From Diprion similis (Eukaryota; Arthropoda; Insecta; Hymenoptera; Diprionidae), in NCBI RefSeq assembly GCF_021155765.1, contig NC_060108.1:22407025-22471024 (forward strand): a DNA stretch of 64,000 nucleotides. The letters run 5' to 3'. A program made the position numbers and the translations under genes. The notes below the pieces were generated by a model. The model had not been told where the DNA came from and did no database searches. It saw nothing but the letters and a program-made list of their open reading frames with translations. Positions 1-12,655 of the stretch are shown one piece after another (the stretch's first letter is position 1; the number at the start of each line of letters is the position of its first letter).

Positions 1-33
1 AATTGTTGTATTTTTTCTTTCTTTTTCGGCAGA

Positions 34-1520
34 TACAGATCCTTGGACACTTTAATCGGCTCTGGAGGTTTTGCTGACGATCTTCCGGAACCGGGCCCAT
101 TGACCCCGAAGGAAGATCGCTCCGGACCAGAAATGGCCATGGATGTAGACACTGATCCTGATGCAACCATAGTCGAAGGCCCACCTTCGGGACACAAGAA
201 GGTGAGGGGGAATCAGTTTTCAAATTATTTGTGAACTTCAAGATGATTATGACTCTTATTGCAAAACAGCTATAATTCCTGAACAAGGAGCCATTCGACA
301 TTGAGGAAGAGTGTTGACCTACATCTATATTCCTTCTTTTCGCAGTTCATCTCAAAGTCCAGCCCTGCAGTGAATTACACCGAGCAGTTCCAGAGGTCGG
401 ACACATTTGTGTTCGAGGAGCCGGATGGCGAAGAAAAAAAGATGACTGAGCGGACGCTGGTTCGCAGTAGCACTTTTTGCGTTTCAGATGATGCTGCCAA
501 CGACACTGAAAAAGGACCCAGGTTGGGCCCACCACCGAGTAGAACACCCAGCCCATTGCCGCCTATTTTTTCGCAGTCTTTGGTACTGACTAAGTTGCAG
601 GACGTTCAGCAGATCATTAGTGACATCATTGTGCTAGTCGCCGGAAATCAACAAGTCCCTTCAAGCATTGGAGACGTCTCGAAGGCCTCTAAAGCTATCC
701 TCAACGCTGTCCAGGTATAAATACAAAAATAACGAGGGGGTGAATTGCGGTTGATATATGGTGTCATTCGAGTTGCGAGGGGGTGGGGGTGGGTGGGGGG
801 GGGGTAAATAAGTCTCAGGCAGTTGTTAAAACAAGACTAAAGCTAACAGCCAGAATTAGCAGCCAAACGTTCTAACGTTCATTCGAATAAGATAGTGAAG
901 TTCGAAAATCAAAATTTTGGGAAATACCTTTTCTACCCCCAAAACAGATTTATAGAATTGTGAGGATAAAAATGAACTGCATTTTTCTATTTCCAAAAAG
1001 CTTAACATGTTTGGCTGCTAACTCTGACTGCGAGCTTCAGCTTGATCCAATCGTAAGTGCACAAAGCGGGAAGCCAATGAAATACGGAGCTTTGTTTCAG
1101 CAGAGGGTTTCGGACAATGTTCGGCCAATCCGGTCCTTATCGGACTTCGGAAGTGTTCCTAATTTGACCCGAGATGGTACGACAGCTCGGTCGATTGCCA
1201 GGCCTCAAATTCGAAGATACGCCACGACGATAGCCGCGCCAGCAACACCAACGTCCTCGAGGCGTGAGGGAATCTCTTTGGTTGATCGTTCGAAAAGAGC
1301 CTCGACCACGATGTTGTCAAATCCTGCAGGAACAGCCGGAAAAACCCAAACGACTTCCAAAGCTGGCACCAATCGATTGGCTCCTCCTGCCAACGGCCGT
1401 TCCACTACGACGCTACCATCCTCGACGAGTGGCACAACTACAAATCGGAAACTCACCCCTGTTAAAAAGTATGCCAATGTACAGTCCAGCATTCCCAAGC
1501 CGAGCATTCCGCGGAAATAA
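34..1520 (+). CDS. 3' end of an unrecognised Ser/Thr/Pro-rich protein (three exons)
   Basis: Three exons join in phase 0: 34-201 (acceptor cag at 31-33, donor after 201), 346-714 (pyrimidine-rich acceptor ending cgcag at 345, donor after 714) and about 1041-1520, ending in taa. They give about 338 codons of a protein whose start is left of the window. The protein is acidic at first, then has a short Pro/Ser stretch (PPSRTPSPLPP), a hydrophobic/amphipathic helix-like piece (KLQDVQQIISDIIVLV), and a long Ser/Thr/Arg/Lys-rich basic tail ending KPSIPRK. Tails like this are common in microtubule- or actin-binding proteins, but no domain could be named, so no function is assigned. The third acceptor (after 1040) is the least certain join. 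A poly(A) signal aataaa lies at 1693-1698. Confidence 0.55.
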
Positions 1521-2234
1521 TTTCGTTGTATGTACATGCTGTTTAGTCCTATATTTAGATTCAATTTTAGATAATTAATAGTAATACATTAGTCGAAATT
1601 GCGCGGGTCGTTGATCAAAGGTATAGTTACTACTGGTAATTGTACTCGAAATCGGTGATTTTTTCTTTTTTACACATACAAATTTTTCAGTAAATAAAGT
1701 TGCCCATCAATTCGAATGTTGCGTAAGGCGAGAATTTTCGTAATTGATGAATCTCATTTAAAGAATAAGTACAGGGTAAGTAGATCTGAGCTGCGTAATA
1801 TTGAAGATACATCAGATCTATTAGTTAATTAGTTACAGAACTTTGTATGATGTTACAGCTTGATATTTCATCTCAAATTGTAATGCGGATAATTATAGTA
1901 ATCTTCGACAAATAGTTACCGATATTTATTAATTCCTACCTTGCGATATATAATTGTTAGCATATCGCGTAAAATCAATGAAAATCATTTTCTTCCATAA
2001 CGCGTTAGTTACATTGTTGATAAATATTACCTAAGATCCATAAAAGACGTAAATATTATTCGTGCCATTCCCCATTTCATCACACACAGAGTCACAGCCA
2101 TTTAGTCAAAATATCTTATCTCAATTCTCTCCACCTCCAAGTGCTTCTACCTTTTCGTTCTGGTATTTACCTACCTATAATTCCAAGTTAGTCATCTCTG
2201 TACCCATAACATGTGTTACACCTGGGTACGAGGA
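1521..2234. other. Intergenic gap between two convergent genes
   Basis: AT-rich DNA between the end of the plus-strand gene (1520) and the stop codon of the minus-strand Culd-like gene (2235). It should hold both 3' UTRs: aataaa on the plus strand at 1693-1698, and tttatt (aataaa on the minus strand) at 1925-1930. No exon-like open frame was supported. Confidence 0.6.
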
Positions 2235-5200
2235 TTATGTAATTAGGGTATCATCGGTAGAGCGCCAAACTCGTGAAGCGGTAACATTTCGAGTACCCGA
2301 CTCACCGGAAGCACCATTTCCACAGGTTCCATACTCCGATCCCACATGATGCAAAGTTTCTGTAGAGTGATTGCGATTTTGAAGAATAGGTATTCCTCTT
2401 GCCAGAAGAAATGAATCAAGAATCTTCACGCTTTCGTACAGGCTTTCCAAATCGCAGGTCAGGTGGTTTGCAACTCTGGAAGAAACCGGGCTTCTTATTC
2501 GCGGAGTACAGTTTGGAGTATTTGCCACGGTGTTCAAGGTAGTCATTGCTCCGATACTGGTTACTTCAGAGACGATATCAAACTCACAATGTGGTTCATC
2601 GCTACTGTACTTCGAGCTCAACGTTGATATTCTTGTGATGAAGCTATCCTTCGAGCATATCGATGGGCTTCTGAGACCAGGTAAGCCTGCGGCTCTTCCC
2701 AGAGTTGAATTTGGGGTAGAAGACTTTGAAACTGTGGTCGAGTTGAGGTTGGTTCTCCCCGAAGACGGCATCGTGCCGTTAGAACTTCCTAATAATTTGA
2801 TAATCGCATTTCTGGTAGTCGGAAAATCCCTTTGAGGCTCATCGATCGAAGATGTGATGTCTAACAATTTTTCACCTTCCGTCGCGCCGTCGCATTCATT
2901 AATTGCACATCCGCAGGCCCCTTCACATGCACAATTTTCTTGATCAATGTTGACGACATCTCTTCTTTCTTCTGGCTTTTCTTCGTATTCTGGATTCATG
3001 TCCTTCGATGCATCTTGAGAGCTGAGTTGCTGCAGAGCAGAATTTTCTGTTAATCCTGTGATGTAAGATTGCAGATACGCACCAAGCGTTTGTGCTTCCA
3101 ATGACGAATGAGGTCCTCCTATTGGTGGTTCGTCTGATGTTGGTAGTGAAGTTGCATTTGCACCAGTGTCGTTAATCCACGCGAACCGAGGTTCGCTGCC
3201 CTCCATACTCGTCATGTATTCTTCCTCTTTTGATTCGGAAATACAAATAACAACACAATTACTTTAGTAGTTCGATTATTACATTGAAAGTGGAGATACT
3301 GCAAAACTGTAGTTCAAATTAAAATGAAATTGCCAAGAAAAAGTTTAATCAACTATATCAGTACCGTTATGAAATGGTGGTGAAGCTGTGACAGGAATTA
3401 AAATATTTCTAAGCGTCGTTCCTGGCGGAGTAACGTACGCCGGTGGTGGACTTTCGGGAATCGATTGTCTGGTTTCATTTAGCACAGGCGTAGTTTGGCT
3501 GCAGTTACTTATACTTGCATCATCCCGCACTAGCAGAGATGTGGACTGTGTTTCTAAATCATTGCTTTCGCTTGTTGAAAGAAAGACATGTATGAATGTG
3601 AAATTACGCTTAGACATTCTTTAATCTATGAATCTACAGTACATATATTGATAGGATACTCACGAGTGTTGATTCGGTGTACTTCTGCTACGAGGTTGTC
3701 TATAGGACGATTTTTTTCGCTTGCGCCTAGTACCCTCTGATTCCAGTCCAATTTTTACAACCTCGTCATAACCTGGCGGAGCTTCATAAACTGGAGGATC
3801 GTCTGATACAGTGATCTCGTCAATTCGTGCTCCATCTGTAATATCAAAAACTGTCCAAAATAAGGATATGATATTTTATGGTAAAGCTAGATTCACTGAA
3901 TTTCTAAGCTGCGGTACCTAGGAGCTCGCTAATGGTCTGCAAGCGAGATTGTAATTCTCTTTGTTGACGAGCACGAGCACCCATTCTATAAAGTAAGACA
4001 ATCAGTGCAGATATTAATACGATAAGTCCAAGACTGCTGGCTACAAATACTAAAGTAGCTGTTTTCAGGTCTGGATATCGATCGATCTTCGGGAAGTAGT
4101 AGTTTGCCTTGTTTACGTGCCACTTTCCATCTTGTGGCTCTATTCCCCAGTCTGTAGGAAATTTAGAACTCATTTTATTTCACTTTCTTTGCACTTATGC
4201 GAATGTATGAGAAAAATGAAAATAATGAGAAAAATGTAGTAGTACTAATTATGGGTATATTATTGCCAGTTACTTCTGAAACAAGTTGCCGGCTCATCAC
4301 TGTCATCCCCGCAGTGATCGAACCCGTCACAGTTAAGTTGGCTTGGTATGCATCTGTGATTTTGACACAGAAAATCTGATCCCGTGAAACAATCTGTTAA
4401 AAATCATACCACCAACAATGACAATGCGGAAGTGAAAAAGCAGATGTACGTATAATCGTAAAAAACTCATTTTTACCTGTATAACTAAATGCAGAATACG
4501 CTATAGCTAGTCTAGAAGTGGGACCAAAAGTTCCTCTCAGGCTGACGTGAAAGCCACTTGCAACTGGAGCAATGTGCTCTCTTAATCTAGGAGGTTGTAG
4601 TTGACTCGCAGGATGCCGAAGAATTTCCAAAGGAGAAAGTGCAGATGTGGGTCCTTGCTTAATCGTCAGTTCTGTGGTTCCAGCTGTAAATTTAAACAAT
4701 TATACAAATTACGGGCCAATATAGGAATTACTTAGTTTTCCGTACATATCTTTTTAGTATGCAGTGAAAAGGCTTACCCATATCAGCAAAGGTGACCACC
4801 TTCAAGTACATATGAGTTTTCATATGAAGAAAATTTTTTGGAGGTCTGATTAACCAGACACAGTCGTAGGTCTTTGCTCCTTCATTAACCATGTCCATCA
4901 TTGTGATAGCTCCGCCCAAGTTCTCAACATACCCTCCGCAATCAGTAATGGGCTGTATTGACTTATCGTATAAATGACCAATTACAAAAGAATAGAACGC
5001 TTTGTAGCCCAGACCAGTTCCCCCGTTCGCATAAAATCTTATGAGAAGTGACGGTCCAGAGCTAACTATAACCGGCGGTCGAAATCTAGCACCACTGCTA
5101 ACATCTAGACGCTGTCCGTTCCAGTCGTAAAACTGTGGATGGAAATTGTAAACGTTAAACTCCTCAAGGATACGGTACTGATGAATTATGGTTAAATACC

Positions 5201-6323
5201 CTTTCTCACCTCAACGATAGAAACTGTAGCGAGCTGAAAATCGCTAAAGAGTACCCTGACTCGACAGGAAGAAGCTTCTGTTGCGCATGTTATGATGTAT
5301 TCCATTCCTAAATCCCTCGGATAACGCGCCGGGAAAAATGGTGAAGTCAGTATACCACCACCAGTACTGTTCAATGTCTTGGCGACTCCGGTCACTATGT
5401 CAGCACCTGTCAAGTGTAATCTATTCCCTGAAAAAATTACTTCGTCAAATTATAACAATGGAAGACAAACCTTTGTAATTTATTGTAGATGAGTTATCGG
5501 CTCACTCTCGGCTGTATATTCCATTGCAAAAGCATGCTTGTGTGATTTGCTGTATAACAAAGTGATAGACAATGTACGCGTGCTAGACCTGTACGTGAGG
5601 GGTGCATACAAGCCACAGAACGGTGTACCAGATACATCTTCGTATGGAGGTTCCGCGATCCAGACGTAATCACACCTAATGAAATGAATTAAAATATCGG
5701 TGGTAATTGATGGTAAAATTGGTATTATAACGTACCTGCAGGGATTGTCTATCGTCATACTTCCATCTCCACAATGGTGAGACAGTTCCAGGTGTTTAAA
5801 TGTCACGGTGATGATACAAGATGGACAAGAAACGAGTTCCAGACTGCACTGATTGTGTGAACTGTTGGTGACGTAAACTCGTGATGTTTGTTGTCTCGGT
5901 GCGTTTTTGACAAACGTGACATTCTTTGCATAAAGAATTCCTCGTTCCCCGAGTTCCAAATAAAGTCGTCGCCCGTTGTTCTGCCCACAGATGTCTTCGT
6001 TTCGAACGTAGTTACTTGCACCGGTCGAAAGAACAATTAATGCGCCGATGGCTGTTTTTAAATGAAATTGATGAACTTTTCAGTATAATTGAGAGATAGT
6101 AAGATATTAAATGGATTACTTTTTTTACTTAACAATGAAAAAGAGAGTAAACAATTTTTCTATAGCCGTCGCAACACAGACCAAAATCAACATTCAAATG
6201 AAACGAAATTGTTTGTGAGTAAGCATATTTATGCTTGATAATTAGGGGAACTTTGATACGAAAAAAATTACTACTTTGCATAAATAAAAATTGATCTTAC
6301 ATACCGCAAAAGAAATAAAACAT
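2235..6323 (-). CDS. Culd: Culd-like CUB/LDLa single-pass membrane protein (11 exons)
   Basis: Coding exons in transcript order: 6323-6305, 6051-5736, 5675-5506, 5427-5210, 5132-4778, 4683-4477, 4393-4274, 4151-3918, 3835-3664, 3570-3365 and 3226-2235; total 3009 nt, about 1002 residues. The start is the ATG at 6323-6321 because only this frame splices into a signal peptide ([15 protein letters not shown]). Next come CUB-type Cys/aromatic patterns, then a typical LDLa module on exon 7 ([11 protein letters not shown], ending [11 protein letters not shown]), a membrane helix ([20 protein letters not shown]) on exon 8, and a long cytoplasmic tail with PPVY, PPGY and PPAY. Drosophila Culd, a CUB-LDLa membrane protein linked to rhodopsin/arrestin endocytosis, has this layout; the identity is inferred from architecture. 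The 3365/3226 junction is weak (donor gtactg). Without it the protein would stop at 3345. Confidence 0.8.
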
Positions 6324-6680
6324 ATCCAGAAGAGCGAATCAGACAATCTGTCGGCTGGGAAGCCAGACATGATTCTGTTTAATTTTATTAGCCATACTGC
6401 AGAGTAACGTACATTGTATAATGGCTTATAAAGCTTCTATGGATTCTTTTACGCATAACTAAAATTCTCTTTAACCGCCACTTGGCGGTACACTTTAAAA
6501 TAAACTTGGCTTTCTTGAAATAGATCAGTATTTATTATTGATTGCGAGCGGGAAACAGCTATTCAAAATCATTCTGAAACGTATTTATTTCTTTTATTTT
6601 TTATTCGTAAAAGAGGTACTGATTATTTAAAATTAAAAGACGAGCTTTATCCTATAGGTCACAGTTATTGGTTTGCATTA
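6324..6680. other. Spacer between primase and the Culd-like gene
   Basis: About 350 bp between the primase stop (6681) and the Culd-like start codon; both genes run on the minus strand. It should hold the primase 3' end (tttatt, i.e. aataaa on the minus strand, at 6584-6589) and the promoter of the Culd-like gene. A perfect 7-bp inverted repeat, accgcca (6474-6480) and tggcggt (6483-6489), lies about 150 bp upstream of the Culd-like ATG. No protein-coding signal seen. Confidence 0.5.
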
Positions 6681-8583
6681 CTAAAACTCCATCATCATAT
6701 CTGCAACATAAAATGTCATTTATGTAATAAAAATATATTATCTTGTTCACGAAAGATACAAGAAAGAAAAAAAAAATTACCACTCTGCAAAATCTTTTGT
6801 CCTTTTGAAGCATCTTCCAAATTCCTTAAAAATTCTTGAAAAATATGAACAGATTTATTCAAACTAGTTTTTTTGTAGTCTTTGATTTTTCTCCTAACAC
6901 TTGATTCTTGGATAGAGTCTTCTTTGGCATCAAATGCATTGATTTCCTCGATTAGCAAGTTTATTGTTGGCACAGTTAACGGGTTAAATTTACCAACAGC
7001 TTTTGGGCTAAACGGCACACTGACTTTACCCGATTTCGGATGAATACAGAACGGCGATTTCAAAAGATGGTTCATTCCCTTGGTGACGTTAATATCCAAC
7101 CTAGGATACGCGTACTGGATCATTATTTCCTCCAGAAGATGATTCAGACGACGTTTTTTACTCTTTGAAGAAAATGAAAATTGGAAATTAGTTTTCTATG
7201 TGACGGTGAACATAATTTAGACAAATTTTTCTAATAATATCAAGAAAATTGAAGACAAATAAAATGTACAAAATGACAAAATCCTACCGTTTGTATCTCG
7301 GCCTGGTAGCAAGCAGTAAAGGCTTCCCAACGATCGACACTAGATGTATGTTTCTTGAACAAATCTTTGATCTGGGATCTTAAACTATCATCAAGAATAA
7401 GTGGTAAGAATTTGGCAACACCCTCGTCTGTACCGAGCATATTCTGCTCCTCGACGCACATTGATACGAACAGCGGCTCTATGATACTTAGTGCACGTCT
7501 GTAAGATATAATATGAATACACATCTGATCTAATGGATTATTGAATGCAAATCATAAATGGAAGACTCAAGAATGTTATTATTGCCTCTGTGTAATTCAT
7601 AAGTATCCAAAACAGATTACGTGCTGACCTCACAGAATGGTGTAATTTTGGGCCTGGAAAGTTCACTTTCTTAGCTTTTAGTTCTCCACCAGTAATAAGC
7701 TGTAAGTATTCGGCAACGCAGCCGCGGGTCATCGAATTCAGTTCGCGAGCTGATTTATCGCACACCCAGCAATGTATACCTCTCCGACCAGAATATACCC
7801 ACAATAGATGCTCAAAGCCGAAATCCTCTAGTATTAAATTTCAAGTTTTAGGTACTTTCATTTCAAGTTTCAAATAATATTACATCAGTTATTGACAGTG
7901 CTTTACCTCTAAGTGCAGAGTCCAATATTTGGCAGGCAATCACCATGTACTTCCAGCACTTTGTACATATGTCAGCGCCTGAACAGCAGTTTCGAACATC
8001 GTCATAATCCGTCATGTCTATATCGAAAACGAGTTCTCTTTCTACCGGCAAAAAACTTGAAAATTTCTTCTCATCTTTCGGGCTAGAAAAGAAGTCGATC
8101 GATGCAAATAATAGAAAATTAAAGAATTTTTTGGTTTGGATCTGTAAGATTGGGGAGCTCGAGTAAAAGAAATATGACAGCGAGCAGGCATAATTTGAAT
8201 TACTGAATTTGAATAATAAGTCGACAAAGGTATTTCGATTCTTACCATATATTGTATATCGCACCGATATCAATTTTAAATGGCAAGAGTCGTTTGCATT
8301 CCAGTTGTAGTTCATCTTGATTAGAGAACGAACGATATCGTATGTAGACGTCGTCTCTTACGGTGAAAGAAAATTCTCTGCGTGAAAAGACGCTGGCTGA
8401 AAAACAAAGCATTGATAAAGTTTTGGATTAAAGCTAAAAAACCAAAAAAATCAGCGGCTAAAATTAACAAGTTAACTTACGATCACCGTAGCTCAGCCAT
8501 CTGTAGTAGTCGTGAAACGGAAAAAGCCGCTGATAGTAAAGAGGCAAAAGATCAATCAGATTCTCTATTCCCTCGTTTGACAT
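6681..8583 (-). CDS. Prim1: DNA primase small (catalytic) subunit, complete
   Basis: This subunit makes the RNA primers for DNA replication within the DNA polymerase alpha-primase complex in the nucleus. Seven exons close in frame: 8583-8481, 8396-8246, 8082-7907, 7827-7629, 7498-7288, 7162-6781 and 6700-6681; 1242 nt, 413 residues, close to the roughly 420 of the human protein. It starts [20 protein letters not shown] and reaches YYRWLSYGD, matching the primase N-terminus. Metal-binding aspartates are present in [10 protein letters not shown] (D105 and D107), followed by the zinc cysteines C117, C118, C124 and C127. Also present are [13 protein letters not shown] and, near the end, [19 protein letters not shown] with the third acidic residue. 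The last exon codes only DMMEF and stop. All catalytic elements are intact. Confidence 0.95.
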
Positions 8584-8990
8584 ATTTTTAGGTTAGGCAC
8601 GTTTAAGGCACGGTCGTATCGAAACTTTTCTTCCGTACTCAGTCAGCAGTTTACTGACGGTATCATTCGATCACAGCACTGAAAATTAAACTCCGTTAAA
8701 ACTCTTTCCTACATTCATGCCCACTGCCACAAATTAAATACGAAGCAGCGTTGCGAGTGTTATAACGTGTACACGCAATTTGACAGAATTATTTTCGCGC
8801 CAATTCCTGTTGCTGGCAGGTTTTACGATTCAAGCGCGATCTAAAAGTCGAAACCTTAACTATCGCGAATTGTCGAATCGTAATTGGCTCAATACACATG
8901 AATGATCTGTTTGAGCCAATCAGAGATCGTCATTTTCCCGCTTAAAAACAAGTGACTCTTACGTTCATTAACTGGAGCAAGTACACGTGC
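8584..8990 (-). promoter_or_regulatory. Probable primase promoter with E2F-like and CCAAT elements
   Basis: Upstream of the primase ATG (minus strand) lie ttttcgcgcc at 8792-8801 and ttttcccgc at 8933-8941, both good matches to the E2F consensus (TTTSGCGC and TTTCCCGC). attggctc (8883-8890) and gagccaat (8913-8920) form a perfect 8-bp inverted repeat and are two oppositely facing CCAAT boxes. E2F control of primase subunits is known in flies and mammals. That these exact sites work here is inferred. Confidence 0.5.
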
Positions 8991-10691
8991 GTTGACTGAA
9001 GAATATTCCGTCAACGACACGTGCAACAAGTGCATGTTGCTTAGCGCCAATTTTCTTACTGTCATTCGTTCCGTTATAAATCAATATTCGATGAAAAATA
9101 TTTATACAAAAATACGTAGAGATTCTATAACTGAACAATTTGGACCCGTGTTATCCCTACTGATTTTCACCAAGCTCTTATGGCGGGTAGCAAACTTTAA
9201 ATTAGGGGTGTTCGATAAAAGCGCGATTACATTTTATGGTCGTTCTGTCAACGAATCCAGAAAAAGCTCGTTGAAGAATGAATATTGTATTTTGTTTGGA
9301 AGCTTGGAAGCGACTTACCGAGTTTTAAACCGATAAAATTCAACGGTATTACCTTGTTTGGTTTTTTTGTGACCATCATTAGCACAATTCGATACGGCCT
9401 TTACAAGAACAATTTATAGAAAACTCGTGCGTCAATAATCGTGCAAGGTATTTATACATGTATGCGTAAATTTTCCAAGAAGGCTAGCATATATCATACA
9501 TAATTATTGGAAATTTGATTTATTTTGCAGAGAATCTGGAAGCCACCGGATTAATCTTAAAAGTGCCCCACGCCTTTGCAATTCTCCATGGGAATCCCGG
9601 GATTCATTATTGCGCGATACACCTCAGTATGAGGGTTGAGTAAATATATTAAAAAATATCCAAATGTGATTTTAAATACGCGTAAATCTGTTATACTGGA
9701 GCCATAAATTATAACTAAGAGTATTCGAAATCTGGCGAAGGCAAAAATTAATTTAATGCAACGAACGAGGATTAGAACCGCCATCGATATCAAAGCAACT
9801 GTTCCAAATTATTATAAAGCAAAATGTATTATTAATAGTATAGCGTAATTCGAGCTTACTTTCTTTATACAAGGCTGATGCATCCACATCACAGTTGAAC
9901 GATAACTGCATATTTTAACAACATCGTCACATTGATATTTACACGTATCTTATTGTTAGATATGAACGGTATTTGTAATTGTACGAATAAAACCTATCAT
10001 ATCACCAAAGCATCGATAGTTTGGTATAAATTATTTTAATCCTAATTACACATTTTTTTAAATAACTCGTGCCTTTTAAACTCAGTCTACATTAGCTCGA
10101 TTAACCGTATTCAACTAACTTTTACAAAAAGCTCAAATCTGTGTGAGTACAAATTTATGGGTACGCGATATTTTGTAGGTCACGAATTATTACCGTGTTG
10201 TTGAAAACAACTTGTTTACATTTTCTGTAAAAGAGTTAATCTGAAATTGTGGGTTAGCGATACAATATTTTATTCAACACACAGCTAGAGATCCACCGAT
10301 AAACAGCAATTAGGTGTATTTTTCTATCACCTACCAGTCTAAACACGACTTGCCGAATTCATATTTTATGACTGGTCATTTATAATGTCCCTTGTCTCTC
10401 GGGACTGGATTTCAAACAATGATTACAAATTTTACTCTCATATAAGGGTGAACCTCACGCTTTCGCGGCTTCATGAAGTTAGGGCAAAATCAGATGTAAC
10501 TCTCTAGTGAATACTGGAATGAAAAAATGGGCTGTCGATCCTGTGTTTCAACAATCAAAAAATACTTTCGGATTTGCATGTACGACCACGCGATGAAGTT
10601 TGATAGACGCATCAAACAGATCGCAGTCGCGCAAGTTTTAATTAAATTTGTGACATATCAAAATCGTGTTTGATGTTTTAAATAAAAAATT
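8991..10691. other. Intergenic DNA before the IR array, with IR-A promoter region
   Basis: AT-rich DNA without a convincing gene. Small open frames (for example about 8992-9336) have no recognisable domain. A 14-bp perfect palindrome, gaatcccgggattc, lies at 9592-9605. A block at about 10290-10450 resembles DNA at about 13320-13480 and ends in a TATA-like tataagg at 10441-10447, 250 bp before the IR-A start codon; it is the likely IR-A promoter. Confidence 0.5.
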
Positions 10692-12655
10692 ATGAAAACA
10701 ATGAATTTTCTGGTGGTAACAACATTGTGCATTCAATTACTACTTTGCCAGGTATACAGTTTAACCAAATCAGTGAGAAATCAAACATTGATCGTGAAAA
10801 AATTAAATAATATATTGGAATTTTTTTTTCGTGATTTGTTGAAACACTATCTGGAAAAAAGCGAGCCTCGACATATCTCAGTTATTGGAGCATCGGCAAG
10901 TGATCGGAGTAAAACTCAACCGCTACTCGATGTCTACCCTTACATTATATGTACAAATATGGAAAAATGTGCTTTCTTGGAAAGATTCAGCGAAAGGAGT
11001 CTTGTGATTGTATTCTTGAACAAATTTGGCGAAAACGGTTTGAGAAAGAAGTTCGATATTCTCTCACGGTGTCAAACATGTCATGTCCTCTTCGTATCCA
11101 AAAGGATTGTGCCGGATAACAATATTCGGTCGATTTTCACCTGGGCTTATGAACATAATATGCTGTACACTAAATTCGCACAGCTGGCAAAAGACGGCGT
11201 TGAGCTCTACAGTCGTTTTGTGACCAAAAACTGCTCCACGGAAGCTCGATTAACCACATTTTGGAGACCCGGGATGGGTTTGGAAGAAATGAACATATGG
11301 GCCTTCAAGTTGAACGACCTAAACGGGTGTCCAGTCTCCGTGAGTTCTTTGACTTTCACACCAAAAATGATGATCAGAGAGGGCGAAAACGGTTCGTTGA
11401 CGATAATTGGCGGACGTGAAGGCAATCTGCTCCTGACACTTGCCGACAAACTCAACTTCACCATAGCGTTGAGATATCCATCGGTGGCTGATCGCATGAA
11501 GTACTCTCGAAAAGTAGCTATTACCAACGATGTTAGTAATGGTACTAGCGAAATTGGCATCGGCCGGTTGCGTCCGACGAGTGAAATGAAAAACACGGTT
11601 GCAGTTTCTATCGCGTACGACGACGAATGCATAACTTGGGGCGTTCCTCGCATATTAAGTTGGAAGGACGACATCGTGTTCATAGAATTTTCCGGGACTG
11701 TGTGGGCTGCTGTTGGAGTCGTGTTCGTGGTCAGCTCGGTGCTGGCACACATCCATCGGAATATCGTTTTATCGAAAAACGGTAAGTAATCATCCTCTCT
11801 CAATGAGGTGTCCAACAATTATGCAGTCCAATAAAACCGCCATCCCCATTCACACTCGCGAATGGCGTTTGGATTTCAGGTAAACGAAGGTACGTGGGGT
11901 TCTTCGAGGTTTTATTCGACGTCATCGCACTCCACCTTGGGAATCCAGTAAGCCACGTGTCCTTTTCAACGGGAGGAAGGTGCATTTTGATCATCTATTT
12001 GTACTACGCAATGGTCATAACGACAGCGTATAAAGCGTCGTTAGCATCAATTTTAGCGACGGATGGAGGTTCCTCGGTGATCGTGGAGGTAGATGGAATA
12101 ATTAAGGCAAATCTCACCGTCATTGGTTCACTTTACGATTACAAAGTTCTCAAGGATCAAGAAAACCATAGTGTAACAACCCAGAGACTCATCGAGCGGT
12201 TTGTTGTAAATAATAACGATTCGGGGATTTGGGATCAACTCATAAAGATCGATAACAACTATGCTTTCCTCGCACGAAGATCGGCGTTGAATTGGATGAG
12301 GCAGACGATCGCCAAGACTCAAGAGTCTGTAACTTTCGACGTGTTCAACAATTGCGTGTTGGCTTATCACCCGGTTATCGCTTTGCAGAAAAGATTCGTC
12401 CTTCGCAACCCAATTGATACCGTCATTCGAAGATTGACTGAATCTGGCATTTTGGACCATTGGGATCCCGACGAGCATGATGCTGATAGAATATTGAAGC
12501 GACGGGGTGCCGAAATGTACTTCGAAAGACAAGCAACTTACAAAATTCAATATTTGTTTTTAGTTTATACAACCTGTATCTGGTTTTGTATCTTAGTTTT
12601 CGTCATAGAGATTTTTATTCGGAAATTCAAATCAATGAACCAGCTGCGGAATTGA
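10692..12655 (+). CDS. Divergent ionotropic receptor IR-A (complete, two exons)
   Basis: IRs are cation-channel subunits related to ionotropic glutamate receptors, used for smell, taste and other senses in arthropods. Exons 10692-11781 and 11880-12655 join in phase 1 (donor gtaagt, acceptor ttcag) to give 621 residues. The order is: signal peptide (about 1-24), a divergent extracellular domain, ligand-binding lobe S1 (GGREGNLLLTLADKLNF, then IGIGRLRPTSE), membrane helix M1 (about 337-354), the intron, the pore and M2 region, a helix after AYKASLASILATD (the SYTANLAAF equivalent), lobe S2 ending RRLTESGILDHW, and M3 near the C-terminus (FLVYTTCIWFCILVFVIEIF). The S1 arginine that binds glutamate is not present at the expected place (PTSEMK). 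The ligand cannot be predicted. Confidence 0.9.

Noticed and set aside
8992..9336. Open frame of 114 codons divergent from primase
   Set aside because: No known domain, no splice signals or codon pattern that stand out; likely chance in promoter DNA.
9592..9605. 14-bp perfect palindrome gaatcccgggattc
   Set aside because: Isolated, with no gene, repeat partner or known factor site attached.
11207..11818. 203-codon minus-strand frame
   Set aside because: Antisense shadow of IR-A exon 1; the IR frame carries all the family motifs.
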